Assembly: GCF_001420605.1 (NCBI RefSeq)
Contig: NZ_LJIZ01000007.1
Span: 1-64,000 of the forward strand
From: Bacillus sp. FJAT-25509
GTDB taxonomy: Bacteria; Bacillota; Bacilli; Bacillales; Bacillaceae_G
Direction of reading: 5' to 3'
DNA: 64,000 bases
The position numbers and the translations under genes were made by a program. Below, in pieces: positions 44,754 through 53,463 of this stretch (positions within the stretch are counted from its first letter, which is position 1; every line of letters starts with the position of its first letter). The notes beneath the pieces are model-generated. The model was given only the letters and a program-made list of their open reading frames with translations. It searched no databases and had not been told where the DNA came from.

Positions 44754-44936
44754 GAATTATTTTTAAATTTTTTAGAAAAAATTGTGTTTGAAAATAGCAT
44801 TTTTTTTACGAGTATTGTTTGAATCAGGTCTTAGGTCCTTTATATTCAAATCAAAAAACTATTTCATATTCCGTTTGAAATAGGTCTATATACTTATTTT
44901 TTTGAGTTTTTATTAGTATTTCATTTAAAAGAAGGC

Positions 44937-44978
44937 AAAAAAACAGACAAGTCTTCTTTGATAAGAGAACCTGTCTGC
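44937..44978 (-). terminator. Terminator of the ASCH/DUF2269-like pair
   Basis: CAGACAAGTCTTCTT pairs with AAGAGAACCTGTCTG, with mismatches in the middle. On the minus strand it is followed by seven T residues. Confidence 0.8.
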
Positions 44979-44992
44979 TTTTTGAATCATTC

Positions 44993-45427
44993 CTACCATA
45001 ATGCAGGCTTTACTACCATAAACCATAGCATAACCATCAAAAGAACGATGTAAATCCAGATTGATCGACGAAGCTTCTGAATTAGCATTCTCTGGTCATG
45101 GGTTGGTTCACTGAATTTCCGAATGGTCGGTGAAAAGGCTCTAGCTAGGAAAAATAATGAACTCACCAAAAGAAGAATCGTCATCACAATCCAAGATGTC
45201 TTCCACGACCAATGACCCACTAGTACCAACAAAACCCCTGATCCAACCAATACATGCCCAGCATGCTTTGCCAATCTGACAGCAAACCGGAATACATCCA
45301 AATAAATCTGTTGTATCGCAGACTTTGAGGTATGCAGCTTTTTGAGTATCGGAATCAATACAAAAAAAGGGCCAATCGATAGGATTACACTAGCAATATG
45401 TATATAAAGAAGAAATCTATACAGCAT
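44993..45427 (-). CDS. DUF2269-like membrane protein (144 aa)
   Basis: This 144-residue protein has four membrane helices. The first carries LYIHIASVILSIGPFFVL, resembling the His-containing first helix of DUF2269 proteins, and another His lies in RLAKHAGHVLVGSG. The function is unknown. It starts 5 bases after the ASCH-domain gene stop without a clear binding site, so translation is probably coupled. The DNA of this pair looks richer in G+C than its neighbours, which may point to a different origin. Confidence 0.65.
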   Translation of the reverse strand: MLYRFLLYIHIASVILSIGPFFVLIPILKKLHTSKSAIQQIYLDVFRFAVRLAKHAGHVLVGSGVLLVLVGHWSWKTSWIVMTILLLVSSLFFLARAFSPTIRKFSEPTHDQRMLIQKLRRSIWIYIVLLMVMLWFMVVKPALW

Positions 45428-45432
45428 GAAAA

Positions 45433-45783
45433 TTATTCTTGGATGAGACGGAACTCATGAACCCATACCCTCATTTTTGGCAACCAAGGCATCCCAGGGT
45501 GGATTGAAAGGATCGATTGTTTATACTCTTCTACTGTCGCATAGCCTTCTTGCTTAGCATCCTCATCTGTCAATTCACCAAGGGATTGAGAATAAACTTT
45601 TTCAACAACATACTGATTATTTTGAAGGGTCATCACTTCCCCAACATCTGCATATCTTCCGTTTCGGCGAGTAGCAGTTTTTTGTCCTGCCAATACTTTT
45701 TCAACATCCTCTTGAAGCGTAACAAGGCGTTCAATTGTACATGTTTTTGGCGGTAAAGCGTTCGTTTCATTCTGATTTGTCAT
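45433..45783 (-). CDS. ASCH-domain protein
   Basis: This 116-residue protein has the ASCH beta-barrel pattern: LAGQKTATRRNGRYADVGEVM, where the Lys/Arg-rich loop and G-x-[VI] strand are typical, followed by YVVEKVYSQSLGELTDEDAKQEGY. ASCH domains are related to PUA and YT521-B folds and are thought to bind RNA; some hydrolyse acetylcytidine. The ATG is preceded by GGAG. It is the first of a two-gene unit with the membrane protein downstream. The exact role is unknown. Confidence 0.75.
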   Translation of the reverse strand: MTNQNETNALPPKTCTIERLVTLQEDVEKVLAGQKTATRRNGRYADVGEVMTLQNNQYVVEKVYSQSLGELTDEDAKQEGYATVEEYKQSILSIHPGMPWLPKMRVWVHEFRLIQE

Positions 45784-46007
45784 CTAATTCATTCTCCATT
45801 TCAATTTAAATTTATCGTAAAGACTTAAAAAAAAACGACTAGTTCCATTTTAATTAAATTAGTACAAAATTAGCAAATTTTTATGAAAGATATTTGAAAC
45901 AGCAATAAGTTACACAAGCATAGCATAAAATAACACCCTTTAAAACCAACGTTGCCTCGATCTACTTTATTGGGTTCAGTCTAATCAAATATGTGCTTTT
46001 ATCTTCC

Positions 46008-47243
46008 CTAAATATTCTCTTCTAAAATAAACTTAGATAGATTGATTGCTTTCGCATAATTCTTAGTTTCTATGTAGTTGTTATATAATTTTTCGACATA
46101 TGTTTTAAAAACAACCATATTACTTACTGACTGTAAATAGATTAAGGCTGTCTTCTCCATAAAAATATAATACTGATCGAGTTTATCCTCTATAAGATAG
46201 ATTAAAAGTCGGAATAATATTTTGAATAAACTGGAGTCCAATTTTTCTGCAATAGCTTTTCCTTCATTAGCTTTTTTAAGCAAATCATTTTTCTGTAGTA
46301 AATTCCCCAAAAAACTACTTTCCAAATAGTTATACAAGTATTTAACGTATTTATAAGAAGACCGATCTACCATATCAAGTGTCACCTTAAATAATATTTG
46401 CGCGTTTTCAAAATCTTTTCTCTTTAAGTATAAATCTGCTAAGTTATTTTGCAGTAAGATTTTTCGATCAAGTGCATTCACTCTTTCAGAGGCTTCAATA
46501 AGGTTATGATATGATTCCAAAACTTCCTGAAAATCAAAGCTCTTTTCGTTTCCTTTTATTAGAAGTAAGATTGCCTCCGCATCAATTGCTCTTAAGTAGT
46601 TATACGTTTTCTTGAAGTACTTCAATGCTTTTTCTGCGTAAACATATGTCATGATTGATTTAGGATTAACCTGGTAGTAGCCTAGTGACAGGTAGATATA
46701 GTATTCTAGATTCCCAAACTCACTCTTATTGATATTTTTTAATACTTGAATAGACTTTTCGTAGTTATCCGTTTTTCCATATAAAATGCCCCATACAAGC
46801 CATTTCAAGTTCTTTTCAAAAGGGGGAAGATCTGGATGTTTTTTTTGAATATCCTTTAAAATGGTTTTTGTCTTTTCAAATTCATTCTGCAGGAGATAAT
46901 ATCTTGCTTGAAGTAATTGGAAGAGCGGAGCATATTTAGAAAAATTAATGATATAATTTTTTTCAATATCTTTTTTGGCTTTCTCCACCTCGATCATGTT
47001 TTGCTTAATGATTGATGTATGCCAACTATTTAACTTCTTTTCTATGTTGTTAAAGTAGTTAAGTTCATTTTGTATATCAATTTTTAAGCGCTCGGAAAAT
47101 AACTCAATTATTTCTTTAGAATATTGAGTTTCACCTCTTTCAATTCTACTAACATGAGTGGATGTACAAATGTCTTTTCCAAGCTCCTCCTGAGTTAGGC
47201 CTGCCCTTTTGCGATAAAATTTTATGATTTCCCCTTCTTGCAT
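46008..47243 (-). CDS. NprR/PlcR-like (RNPP) regulator with HTH and TPR repeats, copy 2
   Basis: This 411-residue paralogue of the gene at 23623-24882 has the same layout: an Xre-type HTH at about 5-60 (AGLTQEELGKDICTSTHVSRIERG) followed by a TPR-like helical array (e.g. LADLYLKRKDFENAQILFK). Large parts align by eye, such as AVYAEK-type helices and the PPFEKNL segment. It sits alone between the ASCH unit and the TauE gene. A candidate 18-codon peptide frame with a binding site lies 81 bases downstream (45870-45926), but it does not look like a known signalling-peptide precursor. Target genes are unknown. Confidence 0.78.
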   Translation of the reverse strand: MQEGEIIKFYRKRAGLTQEELGKDICTSTHVSRIERGETQYSKEIIELFSERLKIDIQNELNYFNNIEKKLNSWHTSIIKQNMIEVEKAKKDIEKNYIINFSKYAPLFQLLQARYYLLQNEFEKTKTILKDIQKKHPDLPPFEKNLKWLVWGILYGKTDNYEKSIQVLKNINKSEFGNLEYYIYLSLGYYQVNPKSIMTYVYAEKALKYFKKTYNYLRAIDAEAILLLIKGNEKSFDFQEVLESYHNLIEASERVNALDRKILLQNNLADLYLKRKDFENAQILFKVTLDMVDRSSYKYVKYLYNYLESSFLGNLLQKNDLLKKANEGKAIAEKLDSSLFKILFRLLIYLIEDKLDQYYIFMEKTALIYLQSVSNMVVFKTYVEKLYNNYIETKNYAKAINLSKFILEENI

Positions 47244-47398
47244 GAATTTCTCCCTCTTTAAAACTTAATGATAATATAATTATGTAGTTCCTAGAAAAAT
47301 GTAGTAGCTATACTAAAAGAGCTTTATTCCTTATAGAATTTATCAAATCTTCAAATTATTTTACCATAATCTTACTTTTAATTCTTAAAGAACATTAT
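47244..47398. other. AT-rich upstream region of the second NprR-like gene
   Basis: No gene is recognised on either strand here. It presumably contains the promoter of the minus-strand regulator. Confidence 0.4.
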
Positions 47399-47479
47399 TT
47401 AATTTTTTACTTGTCCTTTTTCCATCATCTTTCCAGTTACATCAATGAAAAAAGCATTGGTGATTATGATTTTCCTCAC
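47399..47479 (-). pseudogene. Possible remnant of an amidohydrolase N-terminus
   Basis: From GTG 47479 the minus strand reads MRKIIITNAFFIDVTGKMM and stops after 26 codons. This strongly resembles the first strands of imidazolonepropionase-like amidohydrolases (ITNA..ID..GK...GQ). AGGAG lies 13 bases upstream. No continuation was found in the other frames, so it would be a short relic. Confidence 0.35.
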
Positions 47480-47546
47480 TAACCTATTAATTTCTCCTAA
47501 TCTGTAATTCGAAAAGTTAGAAGCAAGGAATGTGATACATGCCAAT

Positions 47547-47589
47547 AAAAAAACAGAAAAACTCTCAAAAATAGTTTTTCTGTTTTTTA
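47547..47589. terminator. Bidirectional terminator after the TauE gene
   Basis: ACAGAAAAACT (47553-47563) pairs with AGTTTTTCTGT (47573-47583), with A- and T-runs on either side. Confidence 0.85.
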
Positions 47590-47603
47590 CAGTTAACCTT
47601 TAT

Positions 47604-48395
47604 TCAACTAATCCATGATTTAATAATCGTAAACCAAATTTTCAAAGCAGTAAAACCAATTAAAACTGCCAGAATTCCTCGTAAAACCTGCGTTTTTGTT
47701 TTTTTGCCTATTTTTGCACCTAATGGTGAGGCGATTAAGCTTGCAATTACAACAATAATAGTAGGCAACACTTCAACTTGACCAGTAGAGATTTTCCCGA
47801 TCGTTACGCCAATTGAAGAAATAAATGTGATTGCAAGTGAAGAAGCGATTGTCACACGAGTTGGTATTTTTAAGATTGTTAACATGATTGGTACTAACAG
47901 AAATGCTCCTCCTGCACCAACAATCCCTGCACTAGTGCCCACAACAAATGCTAGGCCAGCCGCAAGCCATACATTAATTGAAATTTGACCATCTGCTGAC
48001 ATCTCGACGTTTTTTCGAGGAATAAACATTAATACGACCGCAATCATTGCTAAAATTCCGTAAACAAGATTAATCCCATGCTCTGAAAGTAGATTTGAAC
48101 CGAATCCACCAAGAAAACTTCCTATTAGGACACTTATTCCCATACTTAATATTACTTTTTTGTTTAAAAAACCGCTTTTACGATAGCTTAATACTCCACC
48201 TAAAGTTGCAAATACTACTTGGACAGCACTTATACCTGAAACTTGATGAGGAGTAAAAGCAGCAAATCCTAATAATGGAGGAATAAATAAGAGCATTGGA
48301 TAATTTATAATTGCTCCACCAATTCCTACCATTCCTGAAATAAAGGACCCAAAAAAACCAACTAAGAAAAGTACTAAAATTAAGGTCCACTCCAT
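47604..48395 (-). CDS. Sulfite exporter TauE/SafE family protein
   Basis: This 263-residue membrane protein has about eight helices in two halves. The repeated pattern [16 protein letters not shown] near the N-terminus and [16 protein letters not shown] in the second half are the TauE signatures. In Staphylococcus a TauE protein accompanies the cst persulfide operon and probably exports sulfite or thiosulfate. Here it is the last gene of the same kind of cluster, so export of an oxidised sulfur product is likely. Confidence 0.9.
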   Translation of the reverse strand: MEWTLILVLFLVGFFGSFISGMVGIGGAIINYPMLLFIPPLLGFAAFTPHQVSGISAVQVVFATLGGVLSYRKSGFLNKKVILSMGISVLIGSFLGGFGSNLLSEHGINLVYGILAMIAVVLMFIPRKNVEMSADGQISINVWLAAGLAFVVGTSAGIVGAGGAFLLVPIMLTILKIPTRVTIASSLAITFISSIGVTIGKISTGQVEVLPTIIVVIASLIASPLGAKIGKKTKTQVLRGILAVLIGFTALKIWFTIIKSWIS

Positions 48396-48463
48396 TTTAA
48401 GTCCCCCTATAATAGAAAAGGAGATGTAACTCTTAACTCTCCTTTTCCACTTAATCTATTTAC

Positions 48464-48691
48464 TTATCCTTTTTTAATCCAAAATTTTAAAACATTGTCT
48501 TCTTCTGTATAATTTAATAATTCGTGTCCACCTGATTTAGCCCAAGCTGCAAGGTCATTTTTAGCACCTTTATCAGTAACATGAATTTCTAGTACTTCGC
48601 CTGCTTCAATCTCTGCAATTGCTTTTCTTGTTTTTACAATTGGAATTGGACATGCTAAGCCCTTTGCATCTAATAATTTTGTAGATTCCAT
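48464..48691 (-). CDS. TusA-family sulfur carrier protein
   Basis: This 75-residue protein has the TusA motif DAKGLACPIPIVKTRKA with the persulfide-carrying Cys14. The start ATG 48691 is 8 bases after GGAGG; a longer frame from 48706 precedes that site. It closely resembles the TusA half of the fusion protein at 49884-50456, so two TusA domains exist in one operon. It passes sulfane sulfur between rhodanese and persulfide-oxidising partners. Confidence 0.92.
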   Translation of the reverse strand: MESTKLLDAKGLACPIPIVKTRKAIAEIEAGEVLEIHVTDKGAKNDLAAWAKSGGHELLNYTEEDNVLKFWIKKG

Positions 48692-48712
48692 ATTATTTTC
48701 CTCCAAGTTTCA

Positions 48713-49840
48713 TTATCGTACTGCACAGCGATTTGGACCGATTTCCATTTCTCTCTGTTTTTCTTCATTTAAGCTAATTTTACCCATATTTACTTCACGG
48801 ATTTCTTGATATGAGTTTGGTTGTGGTGGTAAGTTCTCAGTTACTAACTTTCTAAATTCACTTTCACTCTCAATGTTCAACCCATGATTCTGATCAAACA
48901 AATATCCGAGTTTTTTATAAACACTACCATCTTCGTTCAGTTCACTAATCACCATAAAGTGTGATGGAAGCACGGTTAATTCAAGCGATAAATTTCTGTA
49001 TTTTTTATATAGGGTTTCACGTAAGTCCCTTACCCAATCCTCTGCCATACCAGCAAGATCTGGTCTCCCAATTGAATCGATAAATAAAATATCACCTGAA
49101 AGTAAGAACTTTTCATCAATAACAAATGAAGTCGATCCGATTGTATGACCTGGTGAATAAAAAGCCTCAATACTGATTGCTGTTTCACCAATCATTACCT
49201 TATTCCCATCTTCTAATGGACTATATTCAAAAGTAACCTCTGTAGCATCCTTTGGAGGCAACCAGTAAGTTGCTCCTGTAATCTCAGCAATTTTTCTTCC
49301 ACCAGAAATATGGTCTGCATGAAGGTGAGTATCAAATACATTTGTGATTTTTGCGTTCTTTGTATTTGCAAAATCAATGTAGATATCCGTCATTCGAGTG
49401 GAATCAATTATAGCAGCCTCATTACTTGAGATAACCATATAGGATAAACATCCCTTACCAATTCTGACAAATTGATACAGTTCTCCACCGTTTTTCAAAT
49501 CTGCAATTTTTACTGGTTCTAGATGTTCACTCCACTCTTTCATACCGCCTTGAAGGTAAGCTACGTCTAGTCCCTCGTCTGAAAGCATCTCTGCAATCAT
49601 GATGGAAGAGCCTTCTTTAGCACACACAACTAAAACATCTGTACTTGTAGGAATCTTATCTAATATATCTTCAACTCCATCAAGTAAATCAAAATAAGGT
49701 ATATTTAAATGTTCAAAATTTGAACCTTCTATTTTCCAATCATTATAATCGTCAGTATTTCGGACATCTAAAATGAATAGTTCTTCTTTATCAAATATTT
49801 TTTTTGTAATCTCTTTTGCAGACATTGATTTGACTGCCAT
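48713..49840 (-). CDS. Rhodanese-MBL fusion (persulfide dioxygenase-type)
   Basis: This 375-residue two-domain enzyme has an N-terminal rhodanese with Cys73 ([10 protein letters not shown]) and an ETHE1-like metallo-beta-lactamase domain with iron ligands H172, H174, D176 and H177 ([11 protein letters not shown]), then [10 protein letters not shown] and [17 protein letters not shown] dioxygenases of this type oxidise glutathione or low-molecular-weight persulfides to sulfite. In staphylococcal CstB the MBL domain comes first, so the domain order here is reversed. ATG 49840 lies 8 bases after GGGGG, which is also part of a CstR-like site. Confidence 0.9.
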   Translation of the reverse strand: MAVKSMSAKEITKKIFDKEELFILDVRNTDDYNDWKIEGSNFEHLNIPYFDLLDGVEDILDKIPTSTDVLVVCAKEGSSIMIAEMLSDEGLDVAYLQGGMKEWSEHLEPVKIADLKNGGELYQFVRIGKGCLSYMVISSNEAAIIDSTRMTDIYIDFANTKNAKITNVFDTHLHADHISGGRKIAEITGATYWLPPKDATEVTFEYSPLEDGNKVMIGETAISIEAFYSPGHTIGSTSFVIDEKFLLSGDILFIDSIGRPDLAGMAEDWVRDLRETLYKKYRNLSLELTVLPSHFMVISELNEDGSVYKKLGYLFDQNHGLNIESESEFRKLVTENLPPQPNSYQEIREVNMGKISLNEEKQREMEIGPNRCAVR

Positions 49841-49845
49841 CCTCA

Positions 49846-49861
49846 ATACCCCCTATAGTAT
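49846..49861 (-). promoter_or_regulatory. CstR-like site (imperfect) before the rhodanese-MBL gene
   Basis: ATACC-N6-AGTAT differs by one base from the ATACC-N6-GGTAT consensus seen five times in this cluster. It overlaps the ribosome binding site. Confidence 0.5.
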
Positions 49862-49883
49862 AATTTTTTTCAAAAAAATTAGA

Positions 49884-50456
49884 TTAACCTTTTATGCTCA
49901 CTGTTTCCCCAGACCACTCAGTCATTCCAGGTACTACATTAAACACGTTTGTAAAACCACTCGAAACTAATAATTGAGCAGCAAAATCACTACGGTTACC
50001 TGTTCTGCAAATGATATAAATTTCGTTATCTTTATCTAGCTCTGACAATCGGTTCTCTAATTCACCTAAAGGAATCGATATCGCATTTGGTATATGATTA
50101 AATACATATTCTGCTTCTTCTCTTACATCTAAAACGATTATATTTTCATTTTGTAGCTTCTCGTTTAAATCATCGTTCGTAACTACATTTTCAAACTTTT
50201 TTTCAATTGTATTTTCATCTGAAGATTTTCTTAAATAATGAAGCAATACTTCTCCATTTTCGATTGTTCCTAAGTATTGATTTCCCGTGCTATCCGCCCA
50301 AGCTTTAATGTCTGCTTTAGATCCTTTATCCGTCGCTTGAACCTCAATTACTTGCCCATTTTCTAATTCCTTCATTGCTTTTCTAGTTTTCACAATCGGC
50401 ATTGGACAAGCTAATCCTTTTGCATCCAATTTCACGTTTGATTTAATCAGTTCCAT
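49884..50456 (-). CDS. TusA-rhodanese fusion protein
   Basis: This 190-residue fusion has an N-terminal TusA domain with Cys17 (GLACPMPIVKTR) joined by a short charged linker (about 80-95) to a rhodanese domain with Cys150 (IYIICRTGNRSD). It resembles the first two thirds of staphylococcal CstA, which is TusA-rhodanese-DsrE; here the DsrE part is encoded separately upstream. It should relay sulfane sulfur inside the cluster. A CstR-like site lies just upstream. Confidence 0.9.
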   Translation of the reverse strand: MELIKSNVKLDAKGLACPMPIVKTRKAMKELENGQVIEVQATDKGSKADIKAWADSTGNQYLGTIENGEVLLHYLRKSSDENTIEKKFENVVTNDDLNEKLQNENIIVLDVREEAEYVFNHIPNAISIPLGELENRLSELDKDNEIYIICRTGNRSDFAAQLLVSSGFTNVFNVVPGMTEWSGETVSIKG

Positions 50457-50477
50457 CTGACAACCTCCATACTTAAA

Positions 50478-50493
50478 ATACCACTTGGGGTAT
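50478..50493 (-). promoter_or_regulatory. CstR-like operator before the TusA-rhodanese gene
   Basis: ATACC-ACTTGG-GGTAT is a full consensus site in the 54-base gap between the rhodanese and TusA-rhodanese genes, suggesting an internal regulated promoter. Confidence 0.65.
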
Positions 50494-50510
50494 CTATTTA
50501 ATCAAAAAAA

Positions 50511-50807
50511 TTATTCTACGTTGCCGAACCAAGAAAGCATTCCGCCTGCCATGTTTTTAACGTTAAACCCTTGAGATTGAAGAAATTCCGTTGCACGACC
50601 ACTTCTAGCTCCTGAACGACAAACCATAATATATTCTTTTGATTTATCTAATTCGTGTAGTCGAAATTCGATTAATCCAAGTGGAATATGAATAGCTTCT
50701 TGGATTTTCCCTGCTGCAACTTCATCTACCTCACGAACATCGATAATAGTTACATCTGTTCCAGTTTTCAATTCATTTTCAAGCTGAATCGCAGTAATTT
50801 CTTTCAT
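50511..50807 (-). CDS. Single-domain rhodanese sulfurtransferase
   Basis: This 98-residue rhodanese (GlpE/YtwF-like) has the active-site loop CRSGARSG (Cys63) and the GxxSWFG-type end GGMLSWFG. ATG 50807 is taken since AAAGGA lies before it; TTG 50816 is too close. It transfers sulfane sulfur to acceptors and sits between dsrE and the TusA-rhodanese gene. Confidence 0.92.
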   Translation of the reverse strand: MKEITAIQLENELKTGTDVTIIDVREVDEVAAGKIQEAIHIPLGLIEFRLHELDKSKEYIMVCRSGARSGRATEFLQSQGFNVKNMAGGMLSWFGNVE

Positions 50808-50828
50808 GTTATTCAAATCCTTTCAAAT

Positions 50829-51305
50829 TTAAATGAATAAATTAACCTGACCTTCTTCTGCTTCACCAATATAAGCTGCAACACCTGCATATTGAATATT
50901 TTCTAATAACTCTTCGGTTTGTAGACCTAACAGATCCATTGTCATTGTACATGCTACTAAATTTATATCTTGCTCTTGAGCCATTTCAATTAATTGCGGT
51001 AAAGGTAGTGCATTATGCTTTTTAATAATATCCTTAATCATTTTTGGTCCAAAACCAGCAAAATTCATTTTAGAAAGACCCATTTTATCAGCGCCTCTAG
51101 GCATCATCTTTCCAAACATCTTTTCAATAAAACCTTTTTTTGTTGCTACATGCTCACCTTTACGCAAAGCATTTAATCCCCAAAATGTATGAAAAATAGT
51201 TACTTCATGATCAAAAGCTGCTGCACCGTTTGCAATAATGTAGGCAGCCATTGCTTTGTCATAATCTCCACTAAATAAAATAATATTAGTTTTCTTAGTT
51301 GTCAT
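50829..51305 (-). CDS. DsrE/DsrF-family sulfur-relay protein
   Basis: This 158-residue DsrE-like protein has its conserved Cys119 in NLVACTMTMDLLGL, which can carry a persulfide. The N-terminal IILFSGDYDKAMAAYIIANGAAA is typical of the peroxiredoxin-like DsrE family of Bacillus sulfur operons. It is the first gene of the five-enzyme operon. AAGGAG precedes the ATG. Two CstR-like sites lie in its leader and promoter. Confidence 0.88.
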   Translation of the reverse strand: MTTKKTNIILFSGDYDKAMAAYIIANGAAAFDHEVTIFHTFWGLNALRKGEHVATKKGFIEKMFGKMMPRGADKMGLSKMNFAGFGPKMIKDIIKKHNALPLPQLIEMAQEQDINLVACTMTMDLLGLQTEELLENIQYAGVAAYIGEAEEGQVNLFI

Positions 51306-51328
51306 ATTCTTTCTCCTTATCGTTCTTT

Positions 51329-51344
51329 ATACCCACTAGGGTAT
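51329..51344 (-). promoter_or_regulatory. CstR-like operator in the dsrE leader
   Basis: ATACC-CACTAG-GGTAT, a perfect consensus site, lies 24 bases upstream of the dsrE start. Confidence 0.75.
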
Positions 51345-51378
51345 GCAACAAAACAAAAAAATATATTTATATATACTA

Positions 51379-51423
51379 TTACCCCTATGGGTATAGGATA
51401 TTAAAAATAAAAAATGGTGTCAA
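51379..51423 (-). promoter_or_regulatory. dsrE operon promoter with CstR-like operator
   Basis: On the minus strand TTGACA (51418-51423) and TATCCT (51395-51400) are 17 bases apart. TTACC-CCTATG-GGTAT (51379-51394) lies immediately after the -10 box, at the start of the transcript. Confidence 0.75.
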
Positions 51424-51431
51424 TTTATATT

Positions 51432-51692
51432 TTATCTACTTTTTACAAGTAAATTTACTGCTTCTTTCACTAGATCTTCGGCATCCTGCCCGTTTTCATT
51501 CGCATTTCGGACACAATCAACTAAGTTTGAACTTACTACTACTCCAATCGTACGATCCAAAGCTGATTTAACTGCTGATAACTGTGTAATAACATCTTTA
51601 CAGTCTTTGTCTTCTTCCATCATTTTTAAAATTCCACGAATCTGTCCCTCAATTCGCTTTATTCTATTTTTTACTGGATCATCATATTTCAT
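51432..51692 (-). CDS. cstR: Persulfide-sensing repressor CstR (CsoR family)
   Basis: This 86-residue CsoR-family repressor has two conserved cysteines at C31 (DKDCKDVI) and C60 (NLVDC). The copper-binding His of CsoR is replaced by Asn56, so it cannot make the Cys-His-Cys copper site and matches the persulfide sensor CstR. Reactive sulfur species would crosslink C31 and C60 and release DNA. It is just upstream of, and codirectional with, the sulfur operon, and its own promoter contains an operator. Confidence 0.9.
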   Translation of the reverse strand: MKYDDPVKNRIKRIEGQIRGILKMMEEDKDCKDVITQLSAVKSALDRTIGVVVSSNLVDCVRNANENGQDAEDLVKEAVNLLVKSR

Positions 51693-51770
51693 TAAATCAC
51701 CCCTAACTAAAGAAAACTAAATAAAGCCTAAGCATTTATTTTAGAATATATGTGCAATATTCTTACTTAG

Positions 51771-51799
51771 AATATATACCCCTTAGGGTATAATGTCAA
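51771..51799 (-). promoter_or_regulatory. cstR promoter with operator in the spacer
   Basis: On the minus strand TTGACA (51794-51799) and TATATT (51771-51776) are 17 bases apart. ATACC-CCTTAG-GGTAT (51776-51791) fills the spacer, the same geometry as the csoR promoter at 12491-12519. Confidence 0.85.
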
Positions 51800-51855
51800 T
51801 CAATTAATTTTATATAAATTAATCTTCTTTTAGTGAGTGAAAAGTAGATATGAAC

Positions 51856-51886
51856 AAAAAAGATCACAATAATGTGATCTTTTTTT
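51856..51886. terminator. Terminator after the class V aminotransferase gene
   Basis: AGATCACA (51861-51868) pairs with TGTGATCT (51873-51880), with A- and T-runs on either side. Confidence 0.88.
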
Positions 51887-51903
51887 CGGGTTACTTTGAA
51901 ATT

Positions 51904-53379
51904 TTAAGATTTTACAGTCATTTCAATCTCAAAATAAGTACCGACTTCCATAACTGCTTCGTCTTTATGGATAAAGTCATTTTTCTCTTTTAAATAAATA
52001 TAATCTTTAGACCATTCGCCAATATTTTGAATTATATCTTTTAAAGCATTAGTGAATACGACTACTTCCTCATTCGTCGTCGTTGGATGAACACTCATAC
52101 GAATCCAACCAGGCTTAACACTAATATTTCCATTATCAATTTCATCTGTAATTGCTTTAGACATTTCCTTTGTTATATTTAGTAGCATATGTCCATAAGT
52201 ACCTGCACATGAACAGCCACCTCGCACTTGAATTCCGTAACGATCATTTAATAATCTAACGACTAAATTATGATGAATATCTTTTAAATAAAAGGAATAA
52301 AAACCTAAACTTGGATTGCTTGAATCTTCAAGTAACATTACATTTTCACTTGTTCTAAGCTCCTCTAAAACGATATGTGCCAATTCTTCTTCACGACTTA
52401 AAATATTCGCTGTACCCATTGCATTTTTTACCTTAATTGCAAGAGCTGTTCTAATTGTTTGCAGAAACCCTGGAGTACCTCCATCTTCTCTTTCACGAAT
52501 ATTGTTAATGTATTTTTTCTCACCCCATGGATTTGTCCATTCAACAGTTCCTCCGCCTGGATGATCTGGAATTTTATTTTGATACAGTGAAGAGTCAAAT
52601 ATTAAAACACCACTGCTACCAGGTCCTCCTAAAAACTTGTGTGGAGAAAACAGAATTGCATCCAGCTTTTCCATTGGATCATTAGGATGCATGTCAATGT
52701 CAACATATGGTGCAGAAGCAGAGAAATCCACAAAACAAACGCCATTATATTCATGCATCAGTCTAGCTAGTTTATGATAAGGTGTAATTAATCCAGATAC
52801 ATTAGAACAAGCACTGAATGATCCGATTACTCTTCGTTTATTTTTATAAAACTCAAGTCGTTCTCTTAAAGAATCTAAATCAACTACGTTGTTCGCACAA
52901 TTAGGTACAACTTCCACATCACAAATCGTTTCTAACCACGAAGTATGATTGCTATGATGCTCCATGCTTGTTATAAAAACAACTGGTCTTTCTTCCTCAG
53001 GTATACTTAAGCGGAAATGGAAATTTTCATGTATTTTCAGCCCTAAAATACGTTGAAACTTATTCATAACGCCAGTCATTCCTGATCCATCTGTTATGAT
53101 TGTGTCGGAAGCGCTTGCATTCACATGTTCCTTTATGATCTGTAATGCTTCATGATAACAATTCGTCATCGTGCTTCCAGTTATATTTGATTCCGTATGC
53201 GTATTTGCAACATATGGCCCAAAAGTTGAAACTAATTTTTCTTCAACAGGTCCATATAACCTACCGCTCGCAGCCCAATCTAAATAAATAATTTTCTTTT
53301 CACCAAATGGCGATAAGAATGTTTTTTCATTTCCAATAATCTCTTTTCTAAATTGTGAAAAATACTTTTCTAAATTCAA
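51904..53379 (-). CDS. Class V aminotransferase, cysteine desulfurase-like
   Basis: This 491-residue PLP enzyme of the NifS/SufS superfamily is longer than standard SufS (about 406 residues). The PLP lysine is K248 (SPHKFLGG). H141 (MEHHSN) and D218 (VDFSASAP) contact the cofactor. A Cys pair in RGGCSCAG (C389, C391) occupies the active-site loop. It could release sulfane sulfur from cysteine or a related compound. Its promoter has a CstR-like operator, so it seems to belong to the persulfide regulon. The start is TTG 53379, 8 bases after GGAG. It has its own terminator. Confidence 0.82.
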   Translation of the reverse strand: MNLEKYFSQFRKEIIGNEKTFLSPFGEKKIIYLDWAASGRLYGPVEEKLVSTFGPYVANTHTESNITGSTMTNCYHEALQIIKEHVNASASDTIITDGSGMTGVMNKFQRILGLKIHENFHFRLSIPEEERPVVFITSMEHHSNHTSWLETICDVEVVPNCANNVVDLDSLRERLEFYKNKRRVIGSFSACSNVSGLITPYHKLARLMHEYNGVCFVDFSASAPYVDIDMHPNDPMEKLDAILFSPHKFLGGPGSSGVLIFDSSLYQNKIPDHPGGGTVEWTNPWGEKKYINNIREREDGGTPGFLQTIRTALAIKVKNAMGTANILSREEELAHIVLEELRTSENVMLLEDSSNPSLGFYSFYLKDIHHNLVVRLLNDRYGIQVRGGCSCAGTYGHMLLNITKEMSKAITDEIDNGNISVKPGWIRMSVHPTTTNEEVVVFTNALKDIIQNIGEWSKDYIYLKEKNDFIHKDEAVMEVGTYFEIEMTVKS

Positions 53380-53463
53380 TTTTATCGCTCCTAATAAGAA
53401 AATGTTTTGTGCTTTTTAATCGGAAGGCTCTGTTTAGTTATTATGATAAAACCGAGTATTCCA

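Noticed and set aside
48713-49840. Glyoxalase II
   Set aside because: The MBL domain has ETHE1-type spacing and is fused to a rhodanese in a sulfur operon.
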